In this document: one piece after another, positions 62,635-64,000 of the stretch
Position numbering within the stretch: position 1 is the stretch's first letter
Layout: each line of letters starts with the position of its first letter
From: Himantopus leucocephalus
Lineage: Eukaryota > Chordata > Aves > Charadriiformes > Recurvirostridae
Direction: 5' to 3'
DNA: 64,000 bases
Assembly (NCBI GenBank): GCA_003993805.1
Contig: RSEF01000014.1
Coordinates: 3,659,941-3,723,940, forward strand
Notes under the pieces: generated by a model
Databases searched by the model: none
Told to the model about the DNA's origin: nothing
What the model saw: only the letters and a program-made list of their open reading frames with translations
Made by a program: the position numbers and the translations under genes

Positions 62635-64000
62635 CTGCAAAATACAGACAGGGAAAGAAATAATTTAATGACAAACCATTGAATTAATATATCTCCTTTA
62701 TTCTTCATAGCTTTATGGCTTAACACCTTCACATTCATGATGCAATGACACCAGAAGTTCCAGGATCACTTATCCATAGACACATCTCTGACTGTACATT
62801 TGTTGTTTCTGTTGTACAGGTCATTAATCTTATTCTTTCCCTTCTTCCCTCTCCTTCTCTTTTTCTCTCTTTTTATTATATTAATCAAGACAAACATAGC
62901 CTGCTCATTTTAACATGACTCTGGGGCAACCACGGTAGTGCTTTTTGTTACCATGGTTTCCAGCATATTCCACTAGCCAGTGACCAAAGGAAAAAAATAA
63001 TTTAATGTCACTATAAAAACCGATTTCTATGCACTCCACAGTTTTTCAACTTTGTAAATTAGCTTTGTAGCATCAGAATTGCAAAACATAATTTTATCCA
63101 AAGTATGAAACTTAATTTACTTTCCAAAAAAAAACTACATTGAAAACTAAACTAGAAATTGTATTGTTTGGAAAATAAACAGAGTTCATTCTTTCTGCTT
63201 GTATAGGACATTAAGGATAATTTAACGCAGCTGTAGTTTTTGTGATTTTGTTTTTGTTTTCCACTCAATTATTTCATGAGCATATTACCAATTACATGGT
63301 AAATATTCACATTCTCTAGGAAAATTTCATGCAGAAGTGAAGTATACTTACAGAAAGCTGAGATTTCATTCATTAACAGGGAATAACCTTTCCTTTACAG
63401 AAATGAACCCACAGTTTAAAAGAATGCTGGAATAGCACAAGTCTGAAACTATTAACCAAGCATCAAAACTCAAGATCCAGAGTGACCTTTTCCTTAGGTG
63501 CTTCTGTAGAATCTGTAGCTGATTCATTCTCGTGTGTTAATAATCTCAGTATTTTGCATCACAAATTAAGCTGGAATAGTATTGATGACACTGCACTGCC
63601 TTGCTTCTCCAACAAAACCCAGTAAGTTACAGGGCAAGTGTCAGGAGAATGCTTATGTAAAAAAGCACCATCAACAACCATCACATGAAGAGTGGGCAGT
63701 AAAAACTGTATTTTTGTGAATATTAGGAAAAAATGAAATTTGGACTTTCATGTGGCCAATTCCAACACTCAATTGTAGCTTTTCCTGATGACTGAAACAT
63801 TAACATGGTCCTCCTCCTCTAGATTTGCCAAGTCCTTAGAAAATCCAAAATTTTACTAAGGATTCATGGTATTTCAGAGATGCAGTGATGTCAACTGAAT
63901 GTCTTCTCTCACAAAAGCAGCTTATGCAGCCTTCCTTTGGTTTGGTCTTTCAGAGGTCCTTTTATCTCTACAGACACTTAGGTTCTCAAATGTATAGGAG
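62635..64000 (-). other. SNX29: SNX29 intron, partial (runs off the right edge)
   Basis: Sequence upstream of the PX exon on the transcript strand. I searched both strands for the preceding SNX29 exon (start of the PX domain) and did not find it, so the intron extends beyond the window. A 42-nt pyrimidine run lies at 62833-62874. No other gene is visible. Confidence 0.85.
62833..62874. repeat. 42-nt homopyrimidine tract (homopurine on the transcript strand)
   Basis: Every base from 62833 to 62874 on the plus strand is C or T, with irregular CTT/CCT units. It sits about 200 bp upstream of the PX-exon acceptor on the SNX29 strand, where it reads as A/G. Such tracts can form triplex structures, but no role is shown. 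Confidence 0.8.

Overview
The window is vertebrate genomic DNA, most likely from a bird or another sauropsid. It is AT-rich and CpG-poor, has almost no long open frames, and carries short exons separated by very large introns. One truncated repeat has the look of a CR1 LINE 3' end. No bacterial-style operon, RNA gene, CRISPR array or intact mobile element is visible.

The only gene I can firmly support is the 3' end of SNX29 (sorting nexin 29, a RUN/PX-domain protein) on the minus strand. Three coding exons can be placed to the base: 62494-62634 (141 nt, first part of the PX domain), 43838-43977 (140 nt, second part of the PX domain) and 12716-12845 (130 nt, the Ser/Arg-rich C-terminal tail and stop codon). 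The splice phases fit: phase 0 between the first two and phase 2 between the last two, giving 136 continuous residues. The two complete introns are 18,516 and 30,992 bp. From 62635 to the right edge the window lies in the preceding intron.

Below 12716 lies the SNX29 3' UTR. A candidate poly(A) signal at 11031-11026 is followed by a GU-rich stretch, but the true 3' end is uncertain. The left 10 kb holds no recognisable exon. At the left edge, a plus-strand AATAAA (399-404) followed by a GT-rich stretch looks like the 3' end of a convergent gene. From remembered vertebrate synteny the candidate is CPPED1, but no coding sequence is in the window to prove it.

The introns hold one degraded CR1 fragment (38631-38880), several small tandem duplications, inverted repeats (one a perfect 22-bp palindrome at 50530-50551), homopolymer and purine/pyrimidine tracts, and a 20-N assembly gap directly after a 22-G run (53313-53354). 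I see no convincing undescribed system. The best leads are the 22-bp palindrome with two divergent T-box-like half-sites, a 14-bp tandem array of TTCnnGAA units, a recurrent A-run plus CCCAAC motif at four sites, two short CpG-dense islands, and a possible antisense exon acceptor.
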